The position numbers were made by a program, and so were the translations under genes. From an uncultured Oscillospiraceae bacterium (GTDB taxonomy: Bacteria > Bacillota > Clostridia > Oscillospirales > Ruminococcaceae): a stretch of 64,000 bases of DNA. Shown here in pieces: positions 26,073 through 33,475 of this stretch. Position 1 is the stretch's first letter, and the number at the start of each line of letters is the position of its first letter. The stretch spans positions 186,001 to 250,000 of the forward strand of contig CAKSPH010000001.1 in assembly GCA_934481355.1 (NCBI GenBank), written 5' to 3'. Under the pieces are notes generated by a model, which saw nothing but the letters and a program-made list of their open reading frames with translations, was not told the DNA's origin and did not search any database.

Positions 26073-26966
26073 TTATTTCTGGGCAATGGTGACTGTGCCG
26101 CTGGTGAGGGAGGCTGTCAGCTTATGCTTGTTGGAGCCGCCGAAATCGCCGTTGGTTCCCTTGCCGAGATTGATGAAGCTGCCCTTTTCCTGACCGAGGT
26201 CGGTCTTTACCATGCCTGAAACTCCGCTGAACGAAAGTTCGACGCCGGAATCCTCCGGGAGAGTTACGTTCACGTTGCCGCTTACGAGGCTTATGTTGAG
26301 GTCGCCGTCCCAGTCCGCGTACTCAACGTTTACACAGCCGCTTGTTGCGGATACGCTGCCCTTTCCGGACACTCCGGCAACTGTGGTGGTGCCGGAAACG
26401 GAATGTACGCTGAATTCCTCCGCGCGGTAGCCGGAAACCGTTGCGTTTCCGCTGACCGTGCATACGCTGAGGGACTTGGAGATATATACAGCCGGGGTCG
26501 TTTCCTCCTTGTCGAGGGAAACCGGCTTCTCAGCGCCTGCAAGGGGATTTGTGAGCGTGATGTTTCCGCTTGCGGACTGGAGCTTGATATTGTTGAAGTA
26601 AGCGTTGACGTTAATGTTTCCGCTTGCCGTGTTAAGGCTGAAATTCTCCGCGGAGACCTCGCCCACCTCGACCCCTCCGCTGGCGGTGTTTATCTTTATC
26701 TTCTGGTAGGTCTTAAGCGGGAGGTAAACGGTTATCGTGTAGCCCTCCGCAGGCTTCGGGGCAAAAATGCTGAACGTGAAGCTCTCCTTGAGGGTCAGCG
26801 CCTTGCCGGAAAGCACCGCGCAGAACTCCGGGGAATCCTTCGGGTTGTCGTACTCGACATAGATATCAGCGCGTTCCTGCGGCATCATGATTATCTTCGC
26901 GCCCATAGAGCTTACCTCTACGGTGTCTATCTCGTTGTTAAAGGTGTATGTCTGCTTGTCTGCCAT
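26073..26966 (-). CDS. DUF4097 beta-repeat protein, cytosolic form
   Basis: A 297-residue protein dominated by short beta repeats of the type NTASGNI, SASGNIT, VSGNATV and VSGTTTV, the DUF4097 putative-adhesin pattern predicted to form a beta helix. It lacks a signal peptide and membrane anchor, unlike its upstream paralogue. The ATG at 26966 is preferred because AGGAG lies 8 bases upstream and the family-like start MADKQTYTFNNEIDTVEV follows. It is the last gene of the padR-HAAS-DUF4097-DUF4097 set, 128 bp after the previous gene. Function unknown. Confidence 0.82.
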   Translation of the reverse strand: MADKQTYTFNNEIDTVEVSSMGAKIIMMPQERADIYVEYDNPKDSPEFCAVLSGKALTLKESFTFSIFAPKPAEGYTITVYLPLKTYQKIKINTASGGVEVGEVSAENFSLNTASGNINVNAYFNNIKLQSASGNITLTNPLAGAEKPVSLDKEETTPAVYISKSLSVCTVSGNATVSGYRAEEFSVHSVSGTTTVAGVSGKGSVSATSGCVNVEYADWDGDLNISLVSGNVNVTLPEDSGVELSFSGVSGMVKTDLGQEKGSFINLGKGTNGDFGGSNKHKLTASLTSGTVTIAQK

Positions 26967-27094
26967 GGTGAAAACTCCTTTCAGAATCATGTCGTATGGT
27001 TAAAGAAACTTGCTGTTTTTGCTGTATTTTGAGCGCACCGGCGTCAGGGAGCCGTGTTTTGTTTTGTTTTCCGCACAGCCCCTCCGTGCGTTTC

Positions 27095-28135
27095 TTATGT
27101 AATTTTTTCCGCTGCATCGTATGCCGCCGTTACCTCTTCGGGGGATTCGATATCGGATTCGTACAGCGAGGAAGCAGCAGCTACGTTGTCGGACTCGGTC
27201 ACTTCCACGGCTGAGGCAGTGGAATTCACTACCCTGATATCGCCTGCGGATACGTCAAGGTCAAAGGTGTATGTTCCGCCGTTTATGGAATAATTGTCGC
27301 CGTCCTTCGCCGATGTATTCACGCCGCCTGCCATTATCTTGATGTCGCCCGCGCTCTTGTCGCAGCTGAACTTTACTGAAGCGTCCTCCGGGATATCAAG
27401 CACCACATCGCCCGCGCTGACTGATACGTCGCAGCCGCCGTCCACCTCTGCAAACTGGAGCCTTGCCGAACCTGCGGAAACATCTACCCCGCCGCTTCCT
27501 GTAAGTCCGTATATTTCAGCGTTGCCTGCGCTGACTTCGACAGAGTACGCGGATGCCGCCGCATTCTTTGCAACAAGGTCGCCTGCGGAAACATCAAACA
27601 TAATGAACTCTGCGCGGTGCCCCTCGGGCTGAATGTAATTCAGCTTTCCTGCGGAAACGTCAAGCGTGACATGATCAGCACTTACGCCGTCGGATGTGAT
27701 CGCACCCGCTCCAACGTGCAGGTCAAGATCGTCGTAGGTCTTATCAGGTACGAATACCTGCACCTGCGCGTCGAACGCATTTCCGCTGAGCAGGTTCCTG
27801 AACCACTCGCCGTTCCATTTCCACTCAGTGGTTATACTGAGCGCGTTTCCGGAAACGGAAGCCTTTATATTGCCGACGTCGCTGCCCGATATGACGATTT
27901 TTGCCGTATCTTCGCTCCAGGGTTTTATAGACATTTTATATGCGCCGATGTTGGCTCTTATTTCAGTGAAGCTCTCAGTGACCTCATAGGTCCGTTGGTC
28001 GCCGGAGATCACCACTTCTTCAATGACCTCCTCAGACGAGGAGGAATAATCCCTGCCAAGCACCGCCACTGATATCCCGAACGCGATGAACGAAAATATG
28101 CACAGCGGGATAAATAATCTCAGTATTACTTTCAT
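27095..28135 (-). CDS. DUF4097 beta-repeat protein with N-terminal membrane anchor
   Basis: A 346-residue protein with one N-terminal hydrophobic helix (LRLFIPLCIFSFIAFGISVA, residues 5-24), then an outside domain with repeated VSAGD, VSAGN and VSAGS turns (about 150-310), the DUF4097 beta-helix pattern, and an acidic tail. Such proteins occur with PadR regulators and HAAS-domain proteins in Gram-positive envelope-stress operons. It lies 12 bp after the HAAS gene. The paralogue downstream has the same repeats but no anchor. Confidence 0.85.
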   Translation of the reverse strand: MKVILRLFIPLCIFSFIAFGISVAVLGRDYSSSSEEVIEEVVISGDQRTYEVTESFTEIRANIGAYKMSIKPWSEDTAKIVISGSDVGNIKASVSGNALSITTEWKWNGEWFRNLLSGNAFDAQVQVFVPDKTYDDLDLHVGAGAITSDGVSADHVTLDVSAGKLNYIQPEGHRAEFIMFDVSAGDLVAKNAAASAYSVEVSAGNAEIYGLTGSGGVDVSAGSARLQFAEVDGGCDVSVSAGDVVLDIPEDASVKFSCDKSAGDIKIMAGGVNTSAKDGDNYSINGGTYTFDLDVSAGDIRVVNSTASAVEVTESDNVAAASSLYESDIESPEEVTAAYDAAEKIT

Positions 28136-28147
28136 TCTGACGCCCCC

Positions 28148-29134
28148 TTACAAATCGTATATAGCCTTGACGTGATTTATCACGATGGCCTTTATCCAGT
28201 GGAATACCGCCTTGCACAGTCCGCATATCGCGCAGATAACCAGCACTCCGCCGCTGACCATGCCGCTGCACAGGAATATCCTGCTCAGGAGGTGGAATTC
28301 GGAGCTGCCAAAGAGCTGACCGAAGCCACCGGTGAAAAGGCTGAGCGCCGCGCTGCCAAGGCCGCCGATTATCGCGGAAACCACCAGCGGTATCAGCCAC
28401 CACCAGAGCAGTACGTCAAGCAGTATGCAGGTGATGAGCTTCCCGGCGTTGACGTTCGCTTTCATGCCCTTTACATCGCTGAAATGGAATCCGCCTTCCT
28501 CTGCGTGCTTTCCCACCGGGGGAACGCACTGGGGCGGCACCTCGCCCTGCCTGCTCCGGGAATTGTACTGATATCTCTCGTCCGTCATCTTCGGAATGGA
28601 GCTGTCAGTCCCCGGGGCGGGCTGCTCCTCTGCGATATGTTCGGGAGTGTATTCCCTTGCCGCCGGAGCGGGAGCAGGCTGCTCCTCGGCTATCTGCTCG
28701 GGGGTGTATTCGCGCGCCGGCTGCTCTTTTCCAAGGTTTATCCTTGGAGAAACCGGAGCAGGATTTTCAGGCTCCTCCATGATGTGCTCGGGGGTGTATT
28801 CCCGTATGGCGGGCTGCTCCGGCTGTTCCCCTTTTACAAGGGAAAGGTCCGCCGGGAGCTTCTCGCCGGGCTTGGTGAGGGAGACCCTCTGGTTTGCCAC
28901 GGCGTCCGCAACTATGGAATTCAGCCTTGTGCTGGGTATATCCAGATAATTGCGCGCTATCTCCTTTACGTCGCCGAGCTTTTCGCAGGTCTCCTCCTCG
29001 GAAAGTCCCTCTTCCTGGCTCGCCTTGAAGTGCTCCTCGAAATCCGCCGCTATTTCCTCGTCGTCGTCAATGCCTATTCTGTGCAGCTCGTTATGGAGAT
29101 TATACAGGAAATCTCCCTTGTTCTTTGCTATCAT
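28148..29134 (-). CDS. HAAS/DUF1700-domain membrane protein
   Basis: A 328-residue protein. Residues 1-75 are a HAAS-type domain (FLYNLHNELHRIGIDDDEEI, EEHFKASQEEGLSEEETCEK), found with PadR regulators. Residues 100-190 are a linker with three copies of REYTPEHI/QIAEE-QPAP separated by Pro-rich spacers. Residues 240-325 hold two or three transmembrane helices (ITCILLDVLLWWWLIPLVV). Its ATG overlaps the padR stop (ATGA), so the two are translated together. The domain pairing suggests a PadR-controlled membrane signalling module, but the signal is unknown. Confidence 0.85.
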   Translation of the reverse strand: MIAKNKGDFLYNLHNELHRIGIDDDEEIAADFEEHFKASQEEGLSEEETCEKLGDVKEIARNYLDIPSTRLNSIVADAVANQRVSLTKPGEKLPADLSLVKGEQPEQPAIREYTPEHIMEEPENPAPVSPRINLGKEQPAREYTPEQIAEEQPAPAPAAREYTPEHIAEEQPAPGTDSSIPKMTDERYQYNSRSRQGEVPPQCVPPVGKHAEEGGFHFSDVKGMKANVNAGKLITCILLDVLLWWWLIPLVVSAIIGGLGSAALSLFTGGFGQLFGSSEFHLLSRIFLCSGMVSGGVLVICAICGLCKAVFHWIKAIVINHVKAIYDL

Positions 29135-29451
29135 TAACCGTTGTCCCCTTTCAGCAGCGCGTTAACGCTGTCCACAAACTCAAACCATTCCCCGGAGAGC
29201 TTATCCTTTTCGGCGCGCCCCGCGTCCGTTATCCGGTAGTATTTCCTCGGCGGTCCTTCCTGCGATTCCACTATGTAGGAATCTATCACGCCGTTGTCTT
29301 TAAGCCGCTTCATCAGCGGGTAAACCGTGCCCTCGGTTATCTGCATACACTCGGATATCCGGTTCACCAGCTCATAGCCGTAGCAGTCGCTGCGGCTCAG
29401 CAGCGACAGCACGCAGAGCTCCAGCGTGCCCCTTTTAAGCTGAGAATTCAT
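29134..29451 (-). CDS. PadR-family transcriptional regulator
   Basis: A 105-residue winged-helix protein of the short PadR type: MNSQLKRGTLELCVLSLLSR, YGYELVNRISE, EGTVYPLMKRLKDNGVIDSY and PPRKYYRITDAGR are the family's N-terminal helix, recognition region and wing. It is first in the operon and probably represses its own promoter, where two 19-bp palindromes are found (29497-29515 and 29576-29594). In related systems PadR repression is lifted by envelope or drug stress; the inducer here is unknown. Confidence 0.93.
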   Translation of the reverse strand: MNSQLKRGTLELCVLSLLSRSDCYGYELVNRISECMQITEGTVYPLMKRLKDNGVIDSYIVESQEGPPRKYYRITDAGRAEKDKLSGEWFEFVDSVNALLKGDNG

Positions 29452-29496
29452 ATTCCACCCCTGTCTTAGCGGATATGCTTACTGCATATCCCAAGG

Positions 29497-29515
29497 TACT
29501 TTGTTTTACAAGGTA
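29497..29515. promoter_or_regulatory. Candidate PadR operator 1
   Basis: TACTTTGTTTTACAAGGTA is a palindrome around TTT with 7 of 8 arm pairs matching. It lies in the untranslated leader of padR, 46 bp from the ATG and downstream of the predicted promoter. Confidence 0.6.
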
Positions 29516-29561
29516 GCTTGTTCAAAAATATCGGAACGTCGTTTTCCTGTTCCGTATATTC

Positions 29562-29590
29562 ATTTTACCACAAGGTATTATGTTTTGCAA
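29562..29590 (-). promoter_or_regulatory. Promoter of the padR operon
   Basis: On the minus strand TTGCAA (29585-29590) and TAAAAT (29562-29567) lie 17 bp apart. The -35 box falls inside operator 2, so a bound repressor would block polymerase. Confidence 0.65.
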
Positions 29591-29594
29591 GGTA
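29576..29594. promoter_or_regulatory. Candidate PadR operator 2
   Basis: TATTATGTTTTGCAAGGTA shares the TGTTTTNCAAGGTA core with operator 1, starts 79 bp from it, and covers the -35 box. Two sites at this spacing could allow looping. Confidence 0.6.
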
Positions 29595-29719
29595 CTGAAT
29601 ATACAAATTCTCAGAAGTTTTCTGCTTGTTTTATGTGCAAATATACCAATTATGCGTAAGGTAATATTTCCTGCGGGCAAAACAGCCCCGGGGCACATAC
29701 ACAAATGTATGAAAAACTC

Positions 29720-29748
29720 TTGTATAATTCGAGCTTTTGTGATAAAAT
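29720..29748 (+). promoter_or_regulatory. Possible purB promoter
   Basis: TTGTAT (29720-29725) and TAAAAT (29743-29748), spacer 17 bp. A TATAAT at 29723-29728 overlaps it. The MITE at 29768-29926 separates this promoter from purB. Confidence 0.5.
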
Positions 29749-29767
29749 AAGATAGTAAATTTTATAC

Positions 29768-29926
29768 GGGAACCTCTAAAAACCGGTTTGAAAAGAGAAA
29801 ATGGGTAGAGTGCGCCGAATGCGATGAAAGCCGACGAAGTAAGGCTGTATGCCTTACGAGGAGGTTTGAAGAAGCAGTCGGTGTGCTATACACATTTTCA
29901 CTCAAACAAGGTTTTTAGAGGTGACC
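29768..29926. mobile_element. MITE copy 2 (159 bp) with 4-bp target duplication
   Basis: Same element as 8764-8913 with the same terminal repeats, nearly identical inside except for a 9-bp insertion (TGCGCCGAA-type, near 29811). It is flanked on both sides by ATAC, a different 4-bp duplication from that of copy 1, which supports independent insertion. It sits between the candidate purB promoter and purB, so it would be part of the purB leader. Confidence 0.87.
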
Positions 29927-29972
29927 ATACCTTATAAGCACACCTAAATAAACCACCAGAAGGAGATAAACA

Positions 29973-31412
29973 ATGTCAAGAGATTATTCCACCTACGAAA
30001 GCCCGTTCTGCACCCGCTACGCAAGCAAGGAGATGCAGTACATCTTCTCCGCAGACAAGAAGTTTTCCACATGGCGCCGCCTGTGGGTCGCACTGGCAAG
30101 GGGCGAGATGAAGCTCGGCCTGCCCGTTACCCAGGAGCAGGTAGACGAGCTTGAAGCCCACATCAACGACATCAACTACGAAGTGGCAGAGGAGCGCGAG
30201 AAGCTCGTTCGCCACGATGTAATGTCCCACGTTTACGCTTACGGCCAGCAGTGCCCCAAGGCAAAGGGAATAATCCACCTCGGCGCGACCTCCTGCTACG
30301 TTGGCGATAACACCGATGTGATCATCATGCGCGACGCGCTTCTGCTGGTAAAGAAGAAGCTGCTCAACGTCATCAACAACCTCGCCGGCTTCGCACAGCA
30401 GCACAAGGATCAGCCCTGCCTCGCGTATACCCACCTTCAGCCCGCGCAGCTCACAACTGTCGGCAAGCGCGCGACTCTCTGGATAAACGAGCTGATGATG
30501 GACCTCGAGGAAGTGGAGTACCGCATAAGCAAGCTGAAGCTCCTCGGTCAGAAGGGCACAACAGGCACACAGGCAAGCTTCGTTGAGCTTTTCGGCGGCG
30601 ACAGCAAGAAGATAAAGGCTCTGGAAAAGTCCATCGCAAACGAAATGGGCTTTGAGGAGTGCGTTCCCGTCAGCGGCCAGACCTACTCCAGAAAGATGGA
30701 CAGCATGGTGCTGAACGTGCTCGGCGGTATCGCAGAGAGCTGCTCCAAGTTCAGCAACGACCTGCGTATCCTCGCTAACTTCAAGGAGATGGAAGAGCCG
30801 TTTGAGAAGAACCAGATCGGCTCCTCCGCCATGCCCTACAAGCGCAACCCTATGCGCGCTGAGCGTATCACCTCCCTTGCAAGATACGTTATGATAGACA
30901 CCCTGAACCCCGCTTTCACAGCCGGCACACAGTGGTTCGAGAGAACCCTGGACGACAGCGCGAACAAGCGTATCTCCGTTGCAGAGGGATTCCTCGCAGT
31001 CGATTCTATCCTGAACATAATGATAAACATCACCAGCGGTCTGGTGGTTTACCCGAAGGTGATCGAGCAGCGCGTCATGCGCGAACTGCCGTTCATGGCT
31101 ACCGAGAACATCATGATGAGAGCCGTTGAAAAGGGCGGCGACCGTCAGGTGCTGCACGAGGCGCTCCGCCAGCACAGCATTGCCGCTGCAAAGGTGGTAA
31201 AGGAAGAGGGCGGCGAGAACGACCTCGTAAAGCGTATCGCGGCAGACCCGCTGTTCATGATAACCGAGGAGGAGATCATGTCCGTGCTGAAGCCCGCAAA
31301 CTACACCGGCAGAGCCCCCGAGCAGGTAGAGGAATTCCTGAACGAGGTGGTTTGGCCGGTCCTTGAGAAGAACAAGGCGCTCCTCGGCGAGCACGTTGAG
31401 CTGAGCGTCTGA
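29973..31412 (+). CDS. purB: Adenylosuccinate lyase PurB
   Basis: A 479-residue fumarase-fold lyase acting twice in purine synthesis: SAICAR to AICAR, and adenylosuccinate to AMP. Family motifs are GATSCYVGDNTD (residues about 107-118), TSxxP-type loop KGTTGTQASF, and the signature GSSAMPYKRNPMRAERI near residue 285. It has an AGGAGAT Shine-Dalgarno 6 bases before the ATG. The rest of the purine pathway is not nearby; recJ follows 17 bp downstream and is probably cotranscribed. Confidence 0.97.
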   Translation: MSRDYSTYESPFCTRYASKEMQYIFSADKKFSTWRRLWVALARGEMKLGLPVTQEQVDELEAHINDINYEVAEEREKLVRHDVMSHVYAYGQQCPKAKGIIHLGATSCYVGDNTDVIIMRDALLLVKKKLLNVINNLAGFAQQHKDQPCLAYTHLQPAQLTTVGKRATLWINELMMDLEEVEYRISKLKLLGQKGTTGTQASFVELFGGDSKKIKALEKSIANEMGFEECVPVSGQTYSRKMDSMVLNVLGGIAESCSKFSNDLRILANFKEMEEPFEKNQIGSSAMPYKRNPMRAERITSLARYVMIDTLNPAFTAGTQWFERTLDDSANKRISVAEGFLAVDSILNIMINITSGLVVYPKVIEQRVMRELPFMATENIMMRAVEKGGDRQVLHEALRQHSIAAAKVVKEEGGENDLVKRIAADPLFMITEEEIMSVLKPANYTGRAPEQVEEFLNEVVWPVLEKNKALLGEHVELSV

Positions 31413-31429
31413 TCCGGGAGCGAAAACAG

Positions 31430-33451
31430 TTGAAAAAGTGGCTTTGTGCGGACGTTCCCGCAGTAAACAACGAAATAACGGCGCAGTTCGGGGAACTCCT
31501 CGGCGGGGTAATGCTCAGCCGGGGAATAACCACCCTCGACCGCGCCCGGGAATTCTTCGGGTGCAGCAGCCTTTCAGACCCGCTCCTGCTGAAAGACATG
31601 GAGACCGCCGTTGATGTGATACGGCAGGCTCTCGACGAGGGAAAGAAGATCACCGTTTACGGCGACTACGACTGCGACGGTGTGACCGCCACGGCTATGC
31701 TGTTCGGCTACCTCGACGCAATGGGCGCAGAAGCGGATTACTACATACCCGACCGCAGCGAGGGCTACGGCATGAATCTCGACGCGCTGAAGCGGATTCT
31801 CGACAACGGCACGGAGCTCATCATAACCGTGGACAACGGTGTTTCCGCCGCTGAGGAAGCCCTCTACATCAAAGAGCGCGGCGCCCAGCTCGTCATAACC
31901 GACCATCACCAGCCCCCGCAGGAGCTTCCGGTATGTGAAGCCTGCGTGAACCCCCACCGGGCCGACGACAACTCTCCGTTCAAGGAGATATGCGGCGCGG
32001 GCGTTGTCCTGAAGCTGCTCTGCGCGCTCGAGGAGGACGAGGAATTCGTCATGGAGCAGTACTCCGACCTCGCCGCGATAGGCACCATCGGAGATGTTAT
32101 GCCGCTTATAAACGAGAACCGCTACATCGTCCGCAGGGGTCTGGAGAATATCCGCAGCAGCCAGAATCTCGGCGTTGCACAGCTTCTGAAAAGCGCTGGC
32201 TCCGAGCCGGAAAAGGTCACCTCGACCTCCCTTGCGTTCACCGTCTGCCCGAGGATAAATTCCGCAGGCAGGATAGCAAACGCGGACAAAGCGGTGCAGC
32301 TCCTGCTGAGCGACACCCCGGAGAAAGCGCGCCTGCTCAGCGAGGAGCTAAACCTGCTGAACACCCAGCGCCGCGCCGAGGAAAACAAGATAATGGAGGG
32401 CGTTGAAGCCCAGATAAAACAGCGCCCGGAGCTGCTGAAGGAGCGCGTGCTGGTGCTCTCCGGCGAGGGCTGGCACCACGGCGTTATCGGCATAATCGCG
32501 GCGCGCCTGCTCGAAAAATACGGGAAGCCCGTGCTGATGATATCCAGCGAAAACGGCGAAGCGCGCGGCTCCGCAAGGGGCATTGACGGATTTTCCATCT
32601 ACAAGCTGCTGGACAGGTGCAGCATGGTGCTGACGAAATTCGGCGGTCACATGAAAGCCGGGGGATTCTCCCTGCCGGCTGAAAAGGTCGAGGATTTCCG
32701 GCAGATGGTTTACGGCTTCTGCCGGGAATGCTACCCGAAAATGCCGGAATACACTGCCTGCGCCGACATGGAGATGACCGGCGACAGGCTCACGATGGAG
32801 CAGATAACCGAGCTCTCCAAGCTGGAGCCCTGCGGCGAGGGGAACAGCGTTCCGCTGTTCCTGCTGAAAAACTGCACGGTGAGCGCCGTAAATCCGCTTT
32901 CGCAGGGAAAATACACCAGGCTGGAGCTTATCTCCGGCGGCGTAAGGCTCAGCGCGCTGTGCTTCGGGATACCCTACGCGAAGTTCCACGCGGCAGCCGG
33001 CAGCATGGTGGATATCATCGCCACAGCCGAGATAAACGAATTCAACGGCAAAAGGGAAGTCGTGCTGAAGGTGCAGGAGCTCCGCCCGTCGGATTTCCGC
33101 GAGGACAGATTCTTTGCGGCGCAGCGCACCTACGAGGAGATATCCCGCGGCGAGGGCTGCGACGGCAGGCTTGCCCCGAGGGTGGTTCCCGACCGCGAGG
33201 CCCTGAAAAAGGTCTACGACCTGCTGAGACAGCACGGCGGAAAGATGTCCGCAGAGGATCTGTGCGTTTACGGCGGCAGCGGTCTGAACTACTGTATGCT
33301 GCGCATCGCGCTGGATACGTTCGCTTCGTCCGGAATGGCGGAGATATCCGCTGACGCGGGCGATGTAAGGCTTATTCCCGTCAGTCAGAAAACTGATCTT
33401 ATGGCGTCCGGGTTCCTGGCAGACCTCCGCAGGAGCCTTTCATTAACTTGA
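31430..33451 (+). CDS. recJ: Single-strand DNA exonuclease RecJ
   Basis: A 673-residue DHH-family 5'-3' exonuclease for recombination and mismatch repair. DHH motifs are intact: VYGDYDCDGVTATAM (about residue 73), VDNGVS, ITDHHQPP (about 152), and the DHHA1 segment RGSARGIDGFSIYK followed by GGHMKAGGFSL. The OB and C-terminal regions complete the bacterial RecJ architecture. The start is TTG at 31430 with GGGAG about 9 bases upstream. It lies between purB and rel, a gene order common in Firmicutes (recJ-apt-rel), though apt is absent here. Confidence 0.95.
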   Translation: MKKWLCADVPAVNNEITAQFGELLGGVMLSRGITTLDRAREFFGCSSLSDPLLLKDMETAVDVIRQALDEGKKITVYGDYDCDGVTATAMLFGYLDAMGAEADYYIPDRSEGYGMNLDALKRILDNGTELIITVDNGVSAAEEALYIKERGAQLVITDHHQPPQELPVCEACVNPHRADDNSPFKEICGAGVVLKLLCALEEDEEFVMEQYSDLAAIGTIGDVMPLINENRYIVRRGLENIRSSQNLGVAQLLKSAGSEPEKVTSTSLAFTVCPRINSAGRIANADKAVQLLLSDTPEKARLLSEELNLLNTQRRAEENKIMEGVEAQIKQRPELLKERVLVLSGEGWHHGVIGIIAARLLEKYGKPVLMISSENGEARGSARGIDGFSIYKLLDRCSMVLTKFGGHMKAGGFSLPAEKVEDFRQMVYGFCRECYPKMPEYTACADMEMTGDRLTMEQITELSKLEPCGEGNSVPLFLLKNCTVSAVNPLSQGKYTRLELISGGVRLSALCFGIPYAKFHAAAGSMVDIIATAEINEFNGKREVVLKVQELRPSDFREDRFFAAQRTYEEISRGEGCDGRLAPRVVPDREALKKVYDLLRQHGGKMSAEDLCVYGGSGLNYCMLRIALDTFASSGMAEISADAGDVRLIPVSQKTDLMASGFLADLRRSLSLT

Positions 33452-33475
33452 TTTTATTATATGGGGTGGTACAGC

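Noticed and set aside
29976..31394. Long minus-strand frame opposite purB
   Set aside because: Same reason: purB has all family motifs, and the reverse frame is a shadow. The same holds for 14092-15402 and 33443-34969.
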